DNA of 46,881 nt from an uncultured Bacteroidota bacterium (GTDB lineage: Bacteria > Bacteroidota > Bacteroidia > Chitinophagales > Chitinophagaceae), in the NCBI GenBank assembly GCA_903837525.1, contig CAILUU010000043.1:1-46881 (forward strand), read 5' to 3'. The position numbers and the translations under genes were made by a program. Shown here one piece after another: positions 25,884 to 34,758 of the stretch; the first letter of the stretch is position 1, and each line of letters begins with the position of its first letter. The notes below the pieces were generated by a model that had not been told where the DNA came from, made no database searches, and saw nothing but the letters and a program-made list of their open reading frames with translations.

Positions 25884-26306
25884 AAGCACACAATAAATAA
25901 TTGGTATTTCAGATATATAAATATCCTGTACTCTTTTTAATGAAAAAATCAGCTATTTTACTTGCTATTGTATGTGCTAGCTTTTACCAGTATAGATGAT
26001 TTTAAAAAAGGAAAAGCTGCCACTCCCCTTATTACAAAAGGTAATTGTTAATAGAAAGTCCACAAGCTAGTAACCCAAGTTTGGTTACCACAGCAGCGCT
26101 ATAAAAAAAGTGTTCAAAAATTATACGAATACTAAACCTTAATTTTACTAGTGTTGTTGTAGTAAAGTGATTTATTTAATATGCCAATATTTTATACATC
26201 TTAGAGTGGTAAATGCCGATGAATAAAAACAATTAGTACAATGAAGTAAAGCTGATGTTGAGCTATATTGTTTTTCGTCCGCTATTAATATAAAAATGTT
26301 ATTTAT
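25884..26306 (+). other. Intergenic stretch with one gene remnant
   Basis: 423 nt between two plus-strand genes. It contains the remnant at 25940-26051. The rest (26052-26306) is AT-rich with stops in all frames, and I see nothing else in it. Confidence 0.5.
25940..26051 (+). pseudogene. Remnant of a small exported or lipoprotein gene
   Basis: The frame begins with a signal-like MKKSAILLAIVCASF and stops at 25999 after 19 codons. Skipping one T in the run at about 25982-25985 continues it as TSIDDFKKGKAATPLITK up to a stop at 26049-26051. This looks like a frameshifted small secreted or lipid-anchored protein. The family is not recognisable. Confidence 0.35.
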
Positions 26307-26525
26307 ATGGAAGACGAAACGGTTCAGTTTTTAAAACGTATTGCCGAAAGTATTGGCATATTAATTTTATGGATGCTAGTACAAATTACATTTGGCATAT
26401 ATAAAAACTATGGCTTTTTTGAGCATCAACCCTCATGGCAAAACATTGTGTATTATATTTTTTTTATAGGCACTGGCGTTTTACTATACGCCCATCTTAA
26501 AAAAAAATGGAAAAATAAACCTTAG
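26307..26525 (+). CDS. Small two-helix membrane protein
   Basis: A 72-residue protein with two hydrophobic segments (about residues 14-30 and 47-63) and a basic C-terminus (KKKWKNK). I do not recognise the family. Its last four bases overlap the end of the convergent MerC gene. It lies at the edge of a metal-related group (MerC, SCO, Fur), but no metal-binding motif is visible in it. The clean frame and codon use support a real gene. Confidence 0.55.
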   Translation: MEDETVQFLKRIAESIGILILWMLVQITFGIYKNYGFFEHQPSWQNIVYYIFFIGTGVLLYAHLKKKWKNKP

Positions 26526-26905
26526 TGTTTGTGGTGTGGAGATGAGCATTTACTTTTTTTACAAAGTAAGTAATTACGGGAATGTGCATATAAAATGAGT
26601 GCTACCGCCATTGCCAAAAATAAGTACTCGTAAATGGGCACTAATTGCTTTAACACTAAAAATAAAGCCCCTGCACAAAAAACCAATACCGGTGTATACG
26701 ATTGATGGTGTTTTATAAAACCATGAAATAAAGAATAAGCCCCCACAAAAAAAGCTAAAAAAATCATTCCCCATTCAAACCATTGATTATGAATTATGTT
26801 TACACCAAACAGGGTAAAGCTTGTCATAACAATTGGTAATAATGCACAATGTATTGCACAAGCAATGGAGGTGGTAGCCCCTAATATGTCCCAGTTTAAT
26901 TTCAT
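26522..26905 (-). CDS. MerC-family membrane protein with His-rich tail
   Basis: A 127-residue membrane protein from the ATG at 26905 (an ATG at 26911 is also in frame, but it lies 1 nt from the -7 box). Four helices are visible; the first carries the MerC motif CAIHC. The C-terminus is CKKSKCSSPHHKH, a likely metal-binding tail. Family knowledge: MerC imports Hg(II) in mer operons; chromosomal Bacteroidota homologues without merA are common and probably handle other metals. No merA is nearby. It is divergent from the SCO gene and shares an upstream region of about 100 nt. Confidence 0.8.
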   Translation of the reverse strand: MKLNWDILGATTSIACAIHCALLPIVMTSFTLFGVNIIHNQWFEWGMIFLAFFVGAYSLFHGFIKHHQSYTPVLVFCAGALFLVLKQLVPIYEYLFLAMAVALILYAHSRNYLLCKKSKCSSPHHKH

Positions 26906-26912
26906 TAGCATA

Positions 26913-26943
26913 CAAAATTAACAATTTTGCAATAATGTTGCAA
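26913..26943 (-). promoter_or_regulatory. Promoter of the MerC gene
   Basis: Minus strand TTG (26943-26941), 20 nt, TAATTTTG (26920-26913): a full consensus match. The predicted start site falls at about 26906, so the message from the ATG at 26905 is leaderless. Confidence 0.6.
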
Positions 26944-26981
26944 CTTTTATTGTTTTATCATTTTTACTAACTTATCTAACT

Positions 26982-26989
26982 TAATTTTG
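26982..26989 (+). promoter_or_regulatory. -7 box of the SCO gene promoter
   Basis: TAATTTTG, 15 nt before the ATG at 27005. It overlaps a TTG codon at 26987 that is in frame with the gene, so that TTG is not the real start. Confidence 0.5.
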
Positions 26990-27004
26990 GAAAAAATTCA
27001 ACGA

Positions 27005-27736
27005 ATGAAAAAGAGGTTATTGATTTACTTAGGTTTTTTTGTGGTGCTTTTAACTGGGTTTTATTTTGCCTTATTTAGAGATTATGATTTTACAGCATCT
27101 ACACTTGGTGTTATAAATGCAGATGTAAGCGATTTTAGTTTTGTAGATCAAAATGGAGATACCGTTACCCAAAAAGTCATAACAGATAAAGTATACGTTG
27201 CCGAATATTTTTTTACCACTTGCAAAGGCATTTGTCCAAAAATGAATGCAAATATGCGTAGAGTGTTTGATGTGTATAGAGGCGAAGAAAATTTTATGAT
27301 ATTATCGCATAGCTGTATGCCAGAAACCGATACCGTATCCTTACTAAAAGCATATGAACAAAAAATGCTATCCGGCAATTTGGTAAAACAAAAAGATGGC
27401 TCTTACCAAATTGAAGAAGTAGAAAATATACAAGCACCAAAAATCGAAAAAAGCAATTGGCTTTTTTTAACCGGGGATAAAGAGCAATTGTATAAAATGG
27501 CTAGACAGAGTTATAGAATAGATAATGGAAAACCCGATAGTACACAAAATATTGCCGAAGATTTTATACATACCCAGTTTTTTGCATTATTAGACAAACA
27601 ACGAAGAGTACGTGGTGTGTATGATGGATTAAAAGAGGATGAGGTACAAAAATTAATTGAAGATATTAAACGGTTATTAAAAGAAAAAGTAACGACCAAG
27701 CGTTTTATGAATGGTTTTACCAATAATCCTGAGTAG
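27005..27736 (+). CDS. SCO1/SenC-family copper protein
   Basis: A 243-residue protein from the ATG at 27005. One N-terminal helix (MKKRLLIYLGFFVVLL) anchors a thioredoxin-fold domain in the periplasm. The copper-binding C73xxxC77 (CKGIC) and H189 (DFIHTQFF) are all present. Family knowledge: SCO proteins deliver copper to the CuA centre of cytochrome oxidase or act as thiol oxidoreductases. No oxidase gene is in the window. The divergent neighbour is MerC and the next gene is a Fur-family regulator, which fits a metal-handling locus. Confidence 0.9.
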   Translation: MKKRLLIYLGFFVVLLTGFYFALFRDYDFTASTLGVINADVSDFSFVDQNGDTVTQKVITDKVYVAEYFFTTCKGICPKMNANMRRVFDVYRGEENFMILSHSCMPETDTVSLLKAYEQKMLSGNLVKQKDGSYQIEEVENIQAPKIEKSNWLFLTGDKEQLYKMARQSYRIDNGKPDSTQNIAEDFIHTQFFALLDKQRRVRGVYDGLKEDEVQKLIEDIKRLLKEKVTTKRFMNGFTNNPE

Positions 27737-27822
27737 AATTAATTATTTGTATTTTTCCTTTGCGCTAAGTAAAAATTTATTTACAATTAGCAGACCCAAA
27801 ACTTATTTAGTAAATTACAGCA

Positions 27823-28236
27823 ATGAATAGTGTTTTAGATATATTAAAAAAGAACGATTTAAGTGTTACAGATGGAAGAAAGAAAATTTTAGATTTATTT
27901 CTTTCTTCCGAAGGGGCATTAGCACATGCGGATATTGAAACAAACACCTCAAATGCTTTTGACAGGGTAACGGTATACCGAACCCTACAAACTTTTGTAG
28001 AAAAAGGTATTATACATAATATACCTACAACAGATAATAGTATTTTATATGCCTTATGCAAAGATGATTGTGAAGAAGGGCACCACCACGATAACCATGT
28101 GCATTTTATTTGTAACAATTGTAGCAAAACAATTTGCTTAGATGATGTAATTGTACCAACAGTAAAATTACCTAAAGGGTTTACACCTAATAAAACCCAA
28201 ATGGTAGTAAATGGGGTTTGTGCCGACTGTAAATAA
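27823..28236 (+). CDS. Fur-family metal-responsive regulator
   Basis: A 137-residue transcription regulator. The winged helix spans about 1-80 (VTDGRKKILDLFL, then FDRVTVYRTLQTFVEKG). The dimerisation part has a His cluster (EEGHHHDNHVHF) and two CxxC pairs (CNNC, CADC at the C-terminus) for structural zinc. The subtype cannot be fixed from sequence: Fur, Zur and PerR-like are possible. It follows the SCO gene by 86 nt and may control the MerC/SCO group. Confidence 0.88.
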   Translation: MNSVLDILKKNDLSVTDGRKKILDLFLSSEGALAHADIETNTSNAFDRVTVYRTLQTFVEKGIIHNIPTTDNSILYALCKDDCEEGHHHDNHVHFICNNCSKTICLDDVIVPTVKLPKGFTPNKTQMVVNGVCADCK

Positions 28237-28270
28237 TATTTTTATTTTCCAATACAACATTCCCCATAAA

Positions 28271-28717
28271 ATGAGTAAAATAATAACTGCTCTCCTTATT
28301 TATTTTTTGCACCATTACTATGTACTGCACAAGCAGCAAATACCACAGCAAAATATAACACAATTTAAATAAATAAGTACAGTAAAGAGGGGAAAGATAT
28401 AATTACACACAAATTAGATTCTTTTTACAAGAAAAGGCTAGCTGGTAGATTTGGTGGACAAGTGCTTATAGGCTTGAATGGAAATATTTTTTACGAAAGA
28501 TATATTGGCTAAGCGATAAAGAAACGGAAAGACAAATAGATGCCCATTCACCAAGCCACCTAGCAAGTGTAAGTAAACCTATTATTGCTTTAGCCATTGC
28601 TAATTTAAAAGATAGAGGGCTTTTAAATTTTGATGATAGTATAAAAAAAGTATTCCCACTTTTCCTTATCCTAATTTATGCACACCCTCAACCTATTTAA
28701 ACTATTGTTACAAATAA
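28271..28717 (+). pseudogene. Decayed serine hydrolase / class C beta-lactamase-like gene
   Basis: The 516-nt gap between Fur and the M3 peptidase holds a broken gene. A signal peptide begins at 28271 (MSKIITALLIYF, continuing in another frame as APLLCTAQA). Then follow LAGRFGGQVLIGLNGN and, in a shifted frame, HLASVSKPIIALAIANLKDRG, which carries the SxxK motif of the beta-lactamase/DD-peptidase fold, and in a third frame FPYPN. Several frameshifts and in-frame stops are needed to join these, and the later YxN and HxG motifs are missing. It is dead as read. Confidence 0.75.
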
Positions 28718-28752
28718 AAATGTAGAATTAACCCCCACAGAAGAATAACGAT

Positions 28753-30468
28753 TTATAATTTCCTCATCTCTTCCCCTACAAAATCCATCAACACTTTAAT
28801 TTTTTTTGGACTAAAATCAAATGTTAACCCAGCGGTTTTATAAAGTTCGGGCAAGGTTTTGGTTCCGCCTAAAGCCAATGCGTTACAATAATTGTCCATT
28901 GCCAATTGCTTGTTTGCTTTAAACTGCATCCACATACCAATAGCGCCCAATTGTGCAATACCATATTCAATATAATAAAAGGGCACTTCAAACAAATGAA
29001 GTTGACGAAGCCAAGCGTTGCTGCGGTAGTTTTCTAAACCGCTGTAATCAATTACATCGTCTTTAAACTCTAGTAGTATTTCGTTCCATTTTGAGGTACG
29101 CTCTTCGTTTGTGTGTGCTGGGTTTTCGTATATCCAATGTTGAAATTTATCTATAATAGCTATCCATGGAAATATAGTAATTACTCTTTCTAATTGATGT
29201 TCTTTTGCTCTTTTTAAATCCTCTTCTGTACTAAAAAAAGTTCCCCATTCATCCATGCTAAACAACTCCATTGCCATACTAGCAACTTCGGCTATTTCCA
29301 TAGGGTATTCTTTAAAGCCACTTAACTCCAAGGGGTGTGCTAAAAAACTATGTACTGCATGACCACCTTCATGTACCATTGTAGTTACATCATGCATTTG
29401 CCCTGCAGCATTCATAAAAATAAACGGGGCGCCACTTTCGGCTAAGGGGCAGTTATAGCCACCCGGCGCTTTTCCTTTTCTGCTTTCTAAATCTAAATGA
29501 TTTAGCTGCTTCATTTTTTGCAAACACTCCCCAAAAAAAGGACGAAGCTTTGTAAAACACTCTATGGATTTATTTACCAACTCATTGCTTGTAGTAAACG
29601 GATGTAAAGGTTGTGTGCCAATAGGCTCTGCATCAATATCCCAAGGGCGTAAAGTTTGTAACCCTAACTTTTCCTTCTTTTTTTGATAAATTAAATTTAC
29701 TAAGGGTAACACATGTTGCTTAACAGCATCATGAAAATTATAGCAATCTTGTTTAGTGTAATCAAATCTTCCTAACTCTTTAAAACGATAATCTGTATAA
29801 TTTTCAAACTCTGCATTTAAAGCCTCTTCATTTCTTTTTTGTACTAGTTGATTATATAAATTGTTAAGTATGGTAGTATCTTGTAATCGGCGTTGTTGTA
29901 TTTTATGATAAACCTCTTCTCTTTTATTTCTATCGTGGCTCTCTAAAAATTTTGCAGCTTGTTGTAAGGTATATTCTTTATCATCAACAGTTACCGTCAT
30001 TTTTCCACTTATTACCCCATATTGTTGTTGCAATACACTAAGCTCTGCTTGCAGGGGAATATTTTTTTCTCTAAATAATTCAATACTTTTTTTAACGCTA
30101 CGTAAATAGGTAAAATATTTATCAGCATCTAATTTATTTAGTAAAGGATGAGTTAGTAATTTTTTATTTAACGCATCTGCTAGGGGTTCTATTTTAGGCT
30201 GAATTTCTAGCACAAAAAAAGTAAACGCATCTTCCAAGCTTTTTTTTTCTGTATCGCAAGTCATTTTTATTTGTCTCCAGCAAGCATCTTCACTAACAAT
30301 GGCCTCTAATTCGCTTTGGTCTTTAAGCCATTGTTCTAACTCTTTTTTGGTATCAATAGTTCTATCTAATAAATCTTTAAAAAAGGGTTCAAGGCTGTTC
30401 CAATCAGTTACTGTAAACTCTTTTGGTAAAAATTTTCTTTGTTGTTTTTGAATATTTGCGGTGTACAT
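28753..30468 (-). CDS. M3-family oligoendopeptidase
   Basis: A 571-residue cytosolic zinc peptidase of the M3 (PepF-like) family. The zinc site is H366-E367-G-G-H370 in MVHEGGHAVHSF, with a downstream Glu (EIAEVASMAMELF) as third ligand. The helical N-terminal half forms the channel that limits substrates to short peptides. Length is normal. The ATG follows four (NNNTCAC) heptamers on the coding strand (30470-30497), and a 14-bp hairpin lies a few nt further upstream. Confidence 0.93.
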   Translation of the reverse strand: MYTANIQKQQRKFLPKEFTVTDWNSLEPFFKDLLDRTIDTKKELEQWLKDQSELEAIVSEDACWRQIKMTCDTEKKSLEDAFTFFVLEIQPKIEPLADALNKKLLTHPLLNKLDADKYFTYLRSVKKSIELFREKNIPLQAELSVLQQQYGVISGKMTVTVDDKEYTLQQAAKFLESHDRNKREEVYHKIQQRRLQDTTILNNLYNQLVQKRNEEALNAEFENYTDYRFKELGRFDYTKQDCYNFHDAVKQHVLPLVNLIYQKKKEKLGLQTLRPWDIDAEPIGTQPLHPFTTSNELVNKSIECFTKLRPFFGECLQKMKQLNHLDLESRKGKAPGGYNCPLAESGAPFIFMNAAGQMHDVTTMVHEGGHAVHSFLAHPLELSGFKEYPMEIAEVASMAMELFSMDEWGTFFSTEEDLKRAKEHQLERVITIFPWIAIIDKFQHWIYENPAHTNEERTSKWNEILLEFKDDVIDYSGLENYRSNAWLRQLHLFEVPFYYIEYGIAQLGAIGMWMQFKANKQLAMDNYCNALALGGTKTLPELYKTAGLTFDFSPKKIKVLMDFVGEEMRKL

Positions 30469-30469
30469 G

Positions 30470-30497
30470 GTGAGTAGTGAAAAGTGAATAGTGAGTT
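30470..30497 (+). repeat. Four GTGANNN heptamers next to the M3 peptidase start
   Basis: GTGAGTA, GTGAAAA, GTGAATA and GTGAGTT in tandem. On the coding (minus) strand this is NNNTCAC four times, ending 1 nt before the ATG. Simple heptamer repeats of this kind recur ahead of genes in Bacteroidota, as far as I recall. Confidence 0.6.
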
Positions 30498-30506
30498 GTT
30501 AAATTC

Positions 30507-30542
30507 AAACATCCTACTAAGTTTTTAGTAGGATGTTTTTTT
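30507..30542 (+). terminator. Perfect 14-bp hairpin with T-run
   Basis: Arm 30507-30520 (AAACATCCTACTAA), loop GTTT, arm 30525-30538, then a T-run. The poly-T is on the plus-strand side, although the flanking genes both run on the minus strand. It is the only hairpin between the DUF5606 gene and the M3 gene, so it may be a two-way terminator or one for antisense transcripts. Confidence 0.6.
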
Positions 30543-30592
30543 AAAAATCATATTAAATCAGCCCAATCTGCATCATCTGTGTTCCATCTCCC

Positions 30593-31099
30593 TTAAGCCA
30601 TTTTACGTGGGCTATTTATTTTTTTTGCTGGAGCATTATTTTTTATAGAGGCTGTTTTGGTTTCTGTTGGTTTTGTTTTGGCTACCATATTTTCTTGTGC
30701 AACATTTTCACCAGCTTCCGATAATTTAATTTCGATATTGTTTTTTTTAATCACATCAAACCATTTTACCATCTTCTTCATATCGCTGCCATATACTCGT
30801 ACAAAATCTATAGTTGGATATACTTTTTCAAAATAACTTTTTACTGCTTTTGCATCACTAGCATCTGGTAACTTTTCGGCACTGCTTTTCATAGCGGTAA
30901 GCACATCTACTAAGTTTACATTATCTACTGTAGTATATATTTCTATACTTTCTAAATGAGAGAATTGATGTATTCTATTACTTACAAATTTTGTTGTGTT
31001 ATCCTCTAAACTACGAACAACACCACCATCTGCTTTTGATGAAACCAACTCAAATAAACCTGTTAGGCCTGTAACACTTACTAATTTATTATACTCCAT
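30593..31099 (-). CDS. DUF5606 family protein
   Basis: A 168-residue protein. The N-terminal 120 residues match the Bacteroidota-specific DUF5606 as I know it: VTGLTGLFELVSSKADGGVV, then IEIYTTVDNVNLVDVL, ending with a helix and YGSDMKKMVKWFDVI. The rest is a Lys/Ala/Thr-rich disordered tail. Function unknown; homologues are core genes in the phylum. A plausible nucleic-acid or protein contact through the basic tail is inference only. Confidence 0.82.
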   Translation of the reverse strand: MEYNKLVSVTGLTGLFELVSSKADGGVVRSLEDNTTKFVSNRIHQFSHLESIEIYTTVDNVNLVDVLTAMKSSAEKLPDASDAKAVKSYFEKVYPTIDFVRVYGSDMKKMVKWFDVIKKNNIEIKLSEAGENVAQENMVAKTKPTETKTASIKNNAPAKKINSPRKMA

Positions 31100-31263
31100 T
31101 ATTATACACTTTTAGGGGTGCAAGTTACTTGTAAAAACTGTATTAATTAGCTAAAAGCCTGCGGTTTTGTTAAAAATTAGTGCATTTAAGCTAGATGCAA
31201 TGTTTTACTAAAATAAATTATGCAATACCGACAGTTTTTTTAAAGCCTGTCGTCTAATGAAGC

Positions 31264-34146
31264 ATGCAAGTAAAATTTTTATATAAAAAAATAAGTTCCT
31301 TTGCTTTATTGATGATCGTATTTAACTATGCCAATAGTCAAAATATAACACTTAAAGGAATTGTTACAGATAAATCGGAAAAATCGGCTATTACCGGAGC
31401 AACCGTTACGTTGATAAATCAAAATGATACGGCTCTAAAAACGTTTAAATTAACAGATGCTAATGGTAACTTTCAATTTAATAAGCTAAGCACTAATGCT
31501 TACGTTGTAAAAATTAGCTATAGCGGTTACGAAAAAATAGAACAAAAAATTAATTTACAAGCTAGTAATAAAGTAGCAATATCATTTGCTATTGCTAAAA
31601 TAGCAACAGATTTAACAGGTGTAGTAATAGTAGCAAAAGCACAACCCGTTAGTCAAAAAGGCGATACTACAGAGTTTAGTGCAAGCCAGTTTAAGGTAAA
31701 TCCCGATGCAACGGCTGAAGATATTATAAAAAAACTACCTGGTATTACCGTATCCAGAGATGGAACGGTAACTGCTGCAGGTGAGCAAGTAAGAAAAGTA
31801 ACAGTGGATGGGAAAGATTTTTTTGGAGACGATGCTACTGCAGCGTTAAGAAATTTGCCAGCCGATATTATTGATAAAATTCAGGTATTTGATAGATTGA
31901 GTGACCAAGCTCAGTTAACCGGTTTTGATGATGGAAACTCAATAAAAACCTTAAACATTGTAACTAAAAGCGGTATCCGTAATGGACAGTTTGGTCGTAT
32001 ATATGCTGGGGCAGGTACAAATGAAACCTATTCTGCAGGGGGTAATGTTAGTTTATTTAAAGGAGATAGAAGACTTTCGTTTGTTGGTAATTTCAACAAT
32101 ATTAATCTGCAAAATTTTTCATCGCAAGATTTATTGGGTGTAACAAGTACCGGCGGCGGTGGAGGAGCTAGAGGCGGCGGTGGCAGAGGTGGTGGTGGTG
32201 GAGGGGGAACAGATAATTTTACTGTAGGGCAAAGCAATGGTATAAATCAAACCAATGCATTTGGTGTAAACTTTAGTAATGTGTATACTAAAAAACTAAC
32301 GCTTACGGGTAGTTACTTCTTTAGTAAAAGTAAAAACGAAAACGAAGGGTTAACAAGCGCAGAAACATTTTTTAATCCCAAAAACATATTTAGTATACAA
32401 AAAAGTAGTTCTATCTCTACCAATTACAGCCATCGTATTAATTTACGTATGGAATACAAAATAGACTCGGCTAATAGCTTATTTATTATTCCGAACATAA
32501 GTTTTCAAAAAAATAATACGCTATCTAATTTTTCTTCCGATAATTTTTATGCTATAAACGATAGTACAAATACATCTTTAGGAGGTACCGAGGCTGATAA
32601 AAATGGATTTAACATACGTAACAATATAATGCTTAGGCATAGTTTTCCTAAAAGAGGCCGTTCGCTTTCGGTAGGTTTTAATACCGCATGGAGTAAAAAT
32701 GATGGCGAAACACTTACCGATACAAAATTTAAGTTTTATAAAAATGGCTTAGTAACAGACTCCTCTTTAAATAGATTTGCTGACAACGCCACAAATGGCA
32801 CTACAATTGGCGGAAATATTGCGTTTACTGAACCTATTGGTAAAAAAAGTCAACTACAAATTGATTATACTCCATCCATACAAAAAAATAAAGCAAACCA
32901 AGAAACCTTTAGTTACGATGGGCAAAAATATAATGTATTTGATACATCACTTAGCAATAAATTTGATAATACCATTACCACACATAATGCTGGCTTGAAT
33001 TACAGATTAGGGCAAAGTAGAGATGAGCAACTTTCGTTAGGGTTAAATTTTCAAACCGCTAACTTACAAAGCGATAGAGTTTTTCCTACAACTACAAAAG
33101 TTAATCAAACATTTACCAATATTTTACCTAATATAGTATGGCGAAAAAAATTATCAAACTACAGCAATATTCGTTTGTTTTATAGAGCAAATACAAACTT
33201 TCCTAGTATAAATCAATTGCAAGATGTGGTTAACCTTAATAATCCATTAAGCGTAAGTAGTGGTAATCCTGAATTAAAGCAATCGTACATAAATTTTTTA
33301 AACGGAAGATATACGTACACCAATACAAAAACACAACATAGTTTTTTTGCCAATTTATTTTTACAAACCGCTAGCGACTACATAACCTCTGCTACATATA
33401 TTGCTAAGGCCGATACCACCATTCAACAAAACATTGTTTTAAAAGCAGGGTCTCAATTAACAAAGCCTGTAAATTTAAATGGATATAAAAGCTTACGTAC
33501 TTTATTTACATATAGTATGCCTATAAAAAAAATAAAAACAACACTTAATTTAAGTGCAGGTTTTAGTTACTCAAAACTGCCTGGATTAATTAATAATAAG
33601 GTAACAGAAACTGATGCCTATACCTATAACACAGGCGTAGTATTAGCTAGTAATATTAGTGAGTATGTAGATTACAATGTATCGTACAATGTAAATTTTA
33701 ATAATTCTGCTACAAACACAATAAATAGCACAGCTACAAAGTACACTAGCCAAGTAATTGGGGCACAACTAAATTTATTAAATAAAAAAGGATGGTTTAT
33801 ACAAAACGATGTATCAGGAAATATTAATAGAGGGTTAGGAGCAGGCTTCAATCAAAACTATTGGTTATGGAATGCTGCTCTTGGGAAAAAAATATTGAAG
33901 AAACAAGTAGGGGAGCTTAAATTATCGGTATTTGATTTATTAAAGCAAAACCAAAGTATAGTACGTACTGTAACAGGCAACTATATTCAAGATGCTCAAA
34001 CGCAAGTACTAAAACAATATTTTATGTTAACGTTTACGTACAAATTAAAAAACTTTGGCAAATTAAAAACAAACCAATTTAATAGAGAAGGGGGCGGCAG
34101 GCAATTTAGACAAGGAGGAATGGGGGGCGGTGCTCCAAATTTTTAG
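31264..34146 (+). CDS. TonB-type outer membrane barrel with carboxypeptidase-regulatory domain
   Basis: A 960-residue outer membrane protein: signal peptide (to about residue 25), carboxypeptidase-regulatory-like beta domain (about 29-110), plug-like part (about 125-235) and an OMP_b-brl_3-type barrel. A Gly/Arg run occupies residues 296-316, and the C-terminus is also Gly-rich (GGGRQFRQGGMGGG). Such barrels may import nutrients or act in surface assembly; no SusD partner follows, so glycan import is unlikely. The gene precedes an ECF sigma factor (33 nt) and two Spy-like genes. Confidence 0.87.
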   Translation: MQVKFLYKKISSFALLMIVFNYANSQNITLKGIVTDKSEKSAITGATVTLINQNDTALKTFKLTDANGNFQFNKLSTNAYVVKISYSGYEKIEQKINLQASNKVAISFAIAKIATDLTGVVIVAKAQPVSQKGDTTEFSASQFKVNPDATAEDIIKKLPGITVSRDGTVTAAGEQVRKVTVDGKDFFGDDATAALRNLPADIIDKIQVFDRLSDQAQLTGFDDGNSIKTLNIVTKSGIRNGQFGRIYAGAGTNETYSAGGNVSLFKGDRRLSFVGNFNNINLQNFSSQDLLGVTSTGGGGGARGGGGRGGGGGGGTDNFTVGQSNGINQTNAFGVNFSNVYTKKLTLTGSYFFSKSKNENEGLTSAETFFNPKNIFSIQKSSSISTNYSHRINLRMEYKIDSANSLFIIPNISFQKNNTLSNFSSDNFYAINDSTNTSLGGTEADKNGFNIRNNIMLRHSFPKRGRSLSVGFNTAWSKNDGETLTDTKFKFYKNGLVTDSSLNRFADNATNGTTIGGNIAFTEPIGKKSQLQIDYTPSIQKNKANQETFSYDGQKYNVFDTSLSNKFDNTITTHNAGLNYRLGQSRDEQLSLGLNFQTANLQSDRVFPTTTKVNQTFTNILPNIVWRKKLSNYSNIRLFYRANTNFPSINQLQDVVNLNNPLSVSSGNPELKQSYINFLNGRYTYTNTKTQHSFFANLFLQTASDYITSATYIAKADTTIQQNIVLKAGSQLTKPVNLNGYKSLRTLFTYSMPIKKIKTTLNLSAGFSYSKLPGLINNKVTETDAYTYNTGVVLASNISEYVDYNVSYNVNFNNSATNTINSTATKYTSQVIGAQLNLLNKKGWFIQNDVSGNINRGLGAGFNQNYWLWNAALGKKILKKQVGELKLSVFDLLKQNQSIVRTVTGNYIQDAQTQVLKQYFMLTFTYKLKNFGKLKTNQFNREGGGRQFRQGGMGGGAPNF

Positions 34147-34178
34147 TACTTTTAAAGTAGATAACAAAATGAATAGTT

Positions 34179-34754
34179 TTGAACCAACCCGATTTAATTA
34201 TAGCACTACAGCAAGGAGATAACGAAGCTTTTAAAAAGCTTATAGATGAATGGCAAGATATGGTTTACAATACCGCATTGGGTATTATACAAAATGAAGA
34301 TGATGCAGATGAAATTACACAAGAGGTTTTTATACAAGTGTTTCAATCAATAAGGTCTTTTAAAGGCGATGCAAAAATTAGTACATGGTTGTATAGAATA
34401 ACAATATCAAAAGCATTAGATTATTTAAAAAAACAACAAAGAAAAAAACGATTTGGGTTTGTAGATTATTTTTGGAGCGGTAATAAAAACGACGTTGATG
34501 AGGGGAAAGAATTTCACCACCCAGGAGTAGTAATGGAAAACAAAGAAATGGCCAGTCAATTGTTTAAAGCCATGAAACAATTGCCCAATAACCAACGAAT
34601 TGCTTTTACGTTGCATAAATTAGAGGCACAAAAATATGGAGATATAGCTGTTATAATGAACATATCACTGCAAGCAACAGAATCGTTAATTGCAAGAGCT
34701 AAAACAAATTTGAAAAAAATAGTACAAGAATATTATACTAAAAACATTGCTTAG
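34179..34754 (+). CDS. ECF-type RNA polymerase sigma factor
   Basis: A 191-residue sigma-70 family protein. Region 2 (residues of about 10-80, DADEITQEVFIQVFQSI and STWLYRI) and region 4 (about 120-180, LPNNQRIAFTLHKLEAQKYGDIAVIMN) are intact. The only in-frame start near the family start is TTG at 34179; an out-of-frame ATG at 34169 would give 17 codons. It lies in an envelope cluster between the barrel gene and a small membrane protein that may be its anti-sigma factor. Confidence 0.92.
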   Translation: MNQPDLIIALQQGDNEAFKKLIDEWQDMVYNTALGIIQNEDDADEITQEVFIQVFQSIRSFKGDAKISTWLYRITISKALDYLKKQQRKKRFGFVDYFWSGNKNDVDEGKEFHHPGVVMENKEMASQLFKAMKQLPNNQRIAFTLHKLEAQKYGDIAVIMNISLQATESLIARAKTNLKKIVQEYYTKNIA

Positions 34755-34758
34755 TAAT

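Noticed and set aside
26987..27004. TTG start giving a longer SCO protein
   Set aside because: The TTG lies inside the -7 box TAATTTTG, so it is upstream of the transcript start; the ATG at 27005 is the better start.
32028..32237. Proline-rich minus-strand frame
   Set aside because: It is the antisense of the Gly/Arg run of the outer membrane barrel, a composition artefact.
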